Source: Anaerolinea sp. (lineage in GTDB: Bacteria > Chloroflexota > Anaerolineae > Anaerolineales > Anaerolineaceae). Taken from it: a DNA stretch of 6,042 nt. The stretch is from the NCBI GenBank assembly GCA_013824385.1, contig PNNU01000222.1, positions 1 to 6,042 on the forward strand. The letters are read 5' to 3'. Below are positions 5,609-6,042 of the stretch, piece after piece. The first letter of the stretch is position 1. Each line of letters starts with the position of its first letter. Made by a program: the position numbers and the translations under genes. Below the pieces are notes generated by a model. That model worked only from the letters and a program-made list of their open reading frames with translations, did not search any database and was not told the origin of the DNA.

Positions 5609-5648
5609 GTGGCAACAAAAAAATAATTTTTTTAGAAATGGTTGTCAC
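5609..5648. repeat. Imperfect 40-base dyad with A7/T7 core
   Basis: GTGGCAAC (5609-5616) and GTTGTCAC (5641-5648) pair at seven of eight positions. Between them are seven A, TAA, seven T (5617-5633) and AGAAATG. As RNA it can form a nested hairpin, but no gene ends beside it, so a terminator role is not supported. Confidence 0.35.
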
Positions 5649-5795
5649 AAATATTGGAGGTGTGAGATTTCTAACTTTATGAACTTACTTTACATATAGA
5701 ATTAAGAGGATAACAACAATCAATTTGGGTTTACTCTATTTCAATCAAAAATGTAAATAAAGATTTATAACGTTTTGAGATTTCTTCTATTTTTT

Positions 5796-5825
5796 TTGAT
5801 TAGTTTAACATTGATTAGTTTTACT
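5796..5825. repeat. 15-base tandem repeat
   Basis: TTGATTAGTTTAACA (5796-5810) is followed at once by TTGATTAGTTTTACT (5811-5825), 13 of 15 identical. It lies about 80-110 bases left of the tRNA-like sequences, a distance at which recombinase arm sites can occur next to an attachment core. Confidence 0.45.
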
Positions 5826-5918
5826 ATTGAATTTGTTTCTTTCTCATGTTAAAATTCTATTTGTAATTCAATCTATTCACGCCGGGTCCTTTTAGATCAA
5901 ACATCGCCGGGCTTGGCT

Positions 5919-5938
5919 GAACTAATAACCTGAAGGTC
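5919..5938 (+). repeat. Degenerate copy of the tRNA anticodon region
   Basis: This 20-mer matches the tRNA piece at 5961-5980 in 17 of 20 positions (consensus GAACTMATAACCYGRAGGTC) and lies in the same orientation 42 bases upstream. After this stretch the similarity fades. It may be a leftover of an earlier integration or a duplicated attachment core. Confidence 0.5.
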
Positions 5939-5963
5939 TAAAGTACGCGAAACAAGATTGGAA

Positions 5964-6008
5964 CTCATAACCCGGAGGTCGTGCGTTCGAATCGCACCCC
6001 CGCTACTA
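5964..6008 (+). pseudogene. 3' half of an initiator tRNA-Met (CAU), 5' half missing
   Basis: The anticodon loop CTCATAA (5964-5970, anticodon CAT 5966-5968) leads into the 3' anticodon stem CCCGG (5971-5975), whose three C residues are an initiator mark. Then come AGGTC (5976-5980), a perfect T arm (GTGCG, loop TTCGAAT, CGCAC; 5981-5997), the acceptor strand CCCCGCT (5998-6004), A6005 and CTA. The expected 5' anticodon stem CCGGG, D arm and acceptor AGCGGGG are absent: bases just upstream (TGGAA) do not pair. So only the 3' part is a tRNA, breaking exactly at the anticodon loop. That is a common crossover point for tyrosine recombinases. It is best read as a displaced tRNA end at an attachment site. 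Confidence 0.7.
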
Positions 6009-6013
6009 GAATG

Positions 6014-6041
6014 AGACACTCGAAAGAGTGTCTTTTTTTTT
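6014..6041 (+). terminator. Intrinsic terminator after the tRNA-like sequence
   Basis: A perfect 8-bp stem AGACACTC (6014-6021) and GAGTGTCT (6026-6033) is closed by a stable GAAA loop, and eight more T residues follow (6034-6041). It begins six bases after the tRNA end, where a tRNA transcript would stop. Its presence suggests the right edge keeps the original downstream flank of the tRNA gene. Confidence 0.9.
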
Positions 6042-6042
6042 A

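Larger units (their letters stand above)
5423..5903. other. AT-rich stretch without a gene, rich in short repeats
   Basis: This region has no credible coding sequence on either strand and is visibly more AT-rich than the mod/moa genes. It holds a 10-bp-phased TTGTCT series, a palindrome AGAAATT-AAC-AATTTCT (5574-5590), and a larger dyad at 5609-5648. It also has the 9-mer ATTTCTAAC twice (5585-5593, 5667-5675), a 15-base tandem repeat (5796-5825), and 8-bp inverted arms ATTGAATT/AATTCAAT (5826-5833, 5865-5872). A GGAGG at 5656-5660 is followed 18 bases later by an ATG whose frame closes after six codons, so it is not a gene. Confidence 0.6.

Noticed and set aside
5905..5975. An intron-containing tRNA-fMet, with the anticodon loop split by about 50 bases
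   Set aside because: CCGGG at 5907-5911 could serve as the 5' stem, but there is no D arm or AGCGGGG acceptor strand before it, and the insert is too small for a group I intron.
5964..6008. 3' end of a tmRNA
   Set aside because: The CTCATAACCCGG anticodon region is initiator tRNA sequence, and no tag reading frame or tmRNA 5' domain is found upstream.

Overview
The window is a bacterial chromosome segment devoted to molybdenum. Two sets of genes diverge from a short AT-rich control region at about 2096-2354. On the minus strand lie modB and then modA, the membrane and binding-protein parts of a molybdate ABC importer. On the plus strand lies a compact operon, mop-moaD-moaA-moaC-moaE, encoding a small molybdate-binding protein and four proteins of molybdopterin synthesis. 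The lipoprotein form of ModA and the TTG/ATG start usage fit a Gram-positive or Chloroflexota-like bacterium. The protein flavour reminds me of Anaerolineae, but that is an impression and not a demonstration.

Region by region: 1-172 holds a decayed minus-strand reading frame directly behind modA, possibly a remnant of an iron/cobalamin-type periplasmic binding protein. 173-1042 is modA and 1166-2095 is modB, separated by 123 bases with a perfect 10-bp inverted repeat. The ATPase gene modC is not in the window. 2096-2354 carries a good promoter for modB, a -10 element for mop, and several dyads and direct repeats that look like operators. 2355-4840 is the mop-moa operon with gaps of 2 to 39 bases and no visible internal terminator.

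After moaE the character changes. From 4841 to about 5880 the DNA is AT-rich and has no intact gene. It holds minus-strand relics: a frameshifted unknown reading frame (4842-5059), a piece of a B3/4 (Phe-tRNA synthetase-like) domain protein (5085-5288), and a small acidic frame (5267-5422). It also holds short repeats, including a 10-bp-phased TTGTCT series. At the far right (5964-6008) is a clean 3' half of an initiator tRNA-Met, from the anticodon loop to the acceptor, followed by its own intrinsic terminator. The 5' half is missing, and a degenerate copy of the anticodon region sits 42 bases upstream. This is the usual look of an attachment site where an integrating element split a tRNA gene.

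How the genes work together: ModB and ModA would bring in molybdate, with an ATPase from elsewhere. Mop can bind or buffer the oxyanion. MoaA and MoaC turn GTP into cyclic pyranopterin monophosphate. MoaD and MoaE form molybdopterin synthase, which adds the dithiolene sulfurs. Sulfur loading of MoaD (MoeB-type) and metal insertion (MoeA/Mog) must be encoded outside the window.
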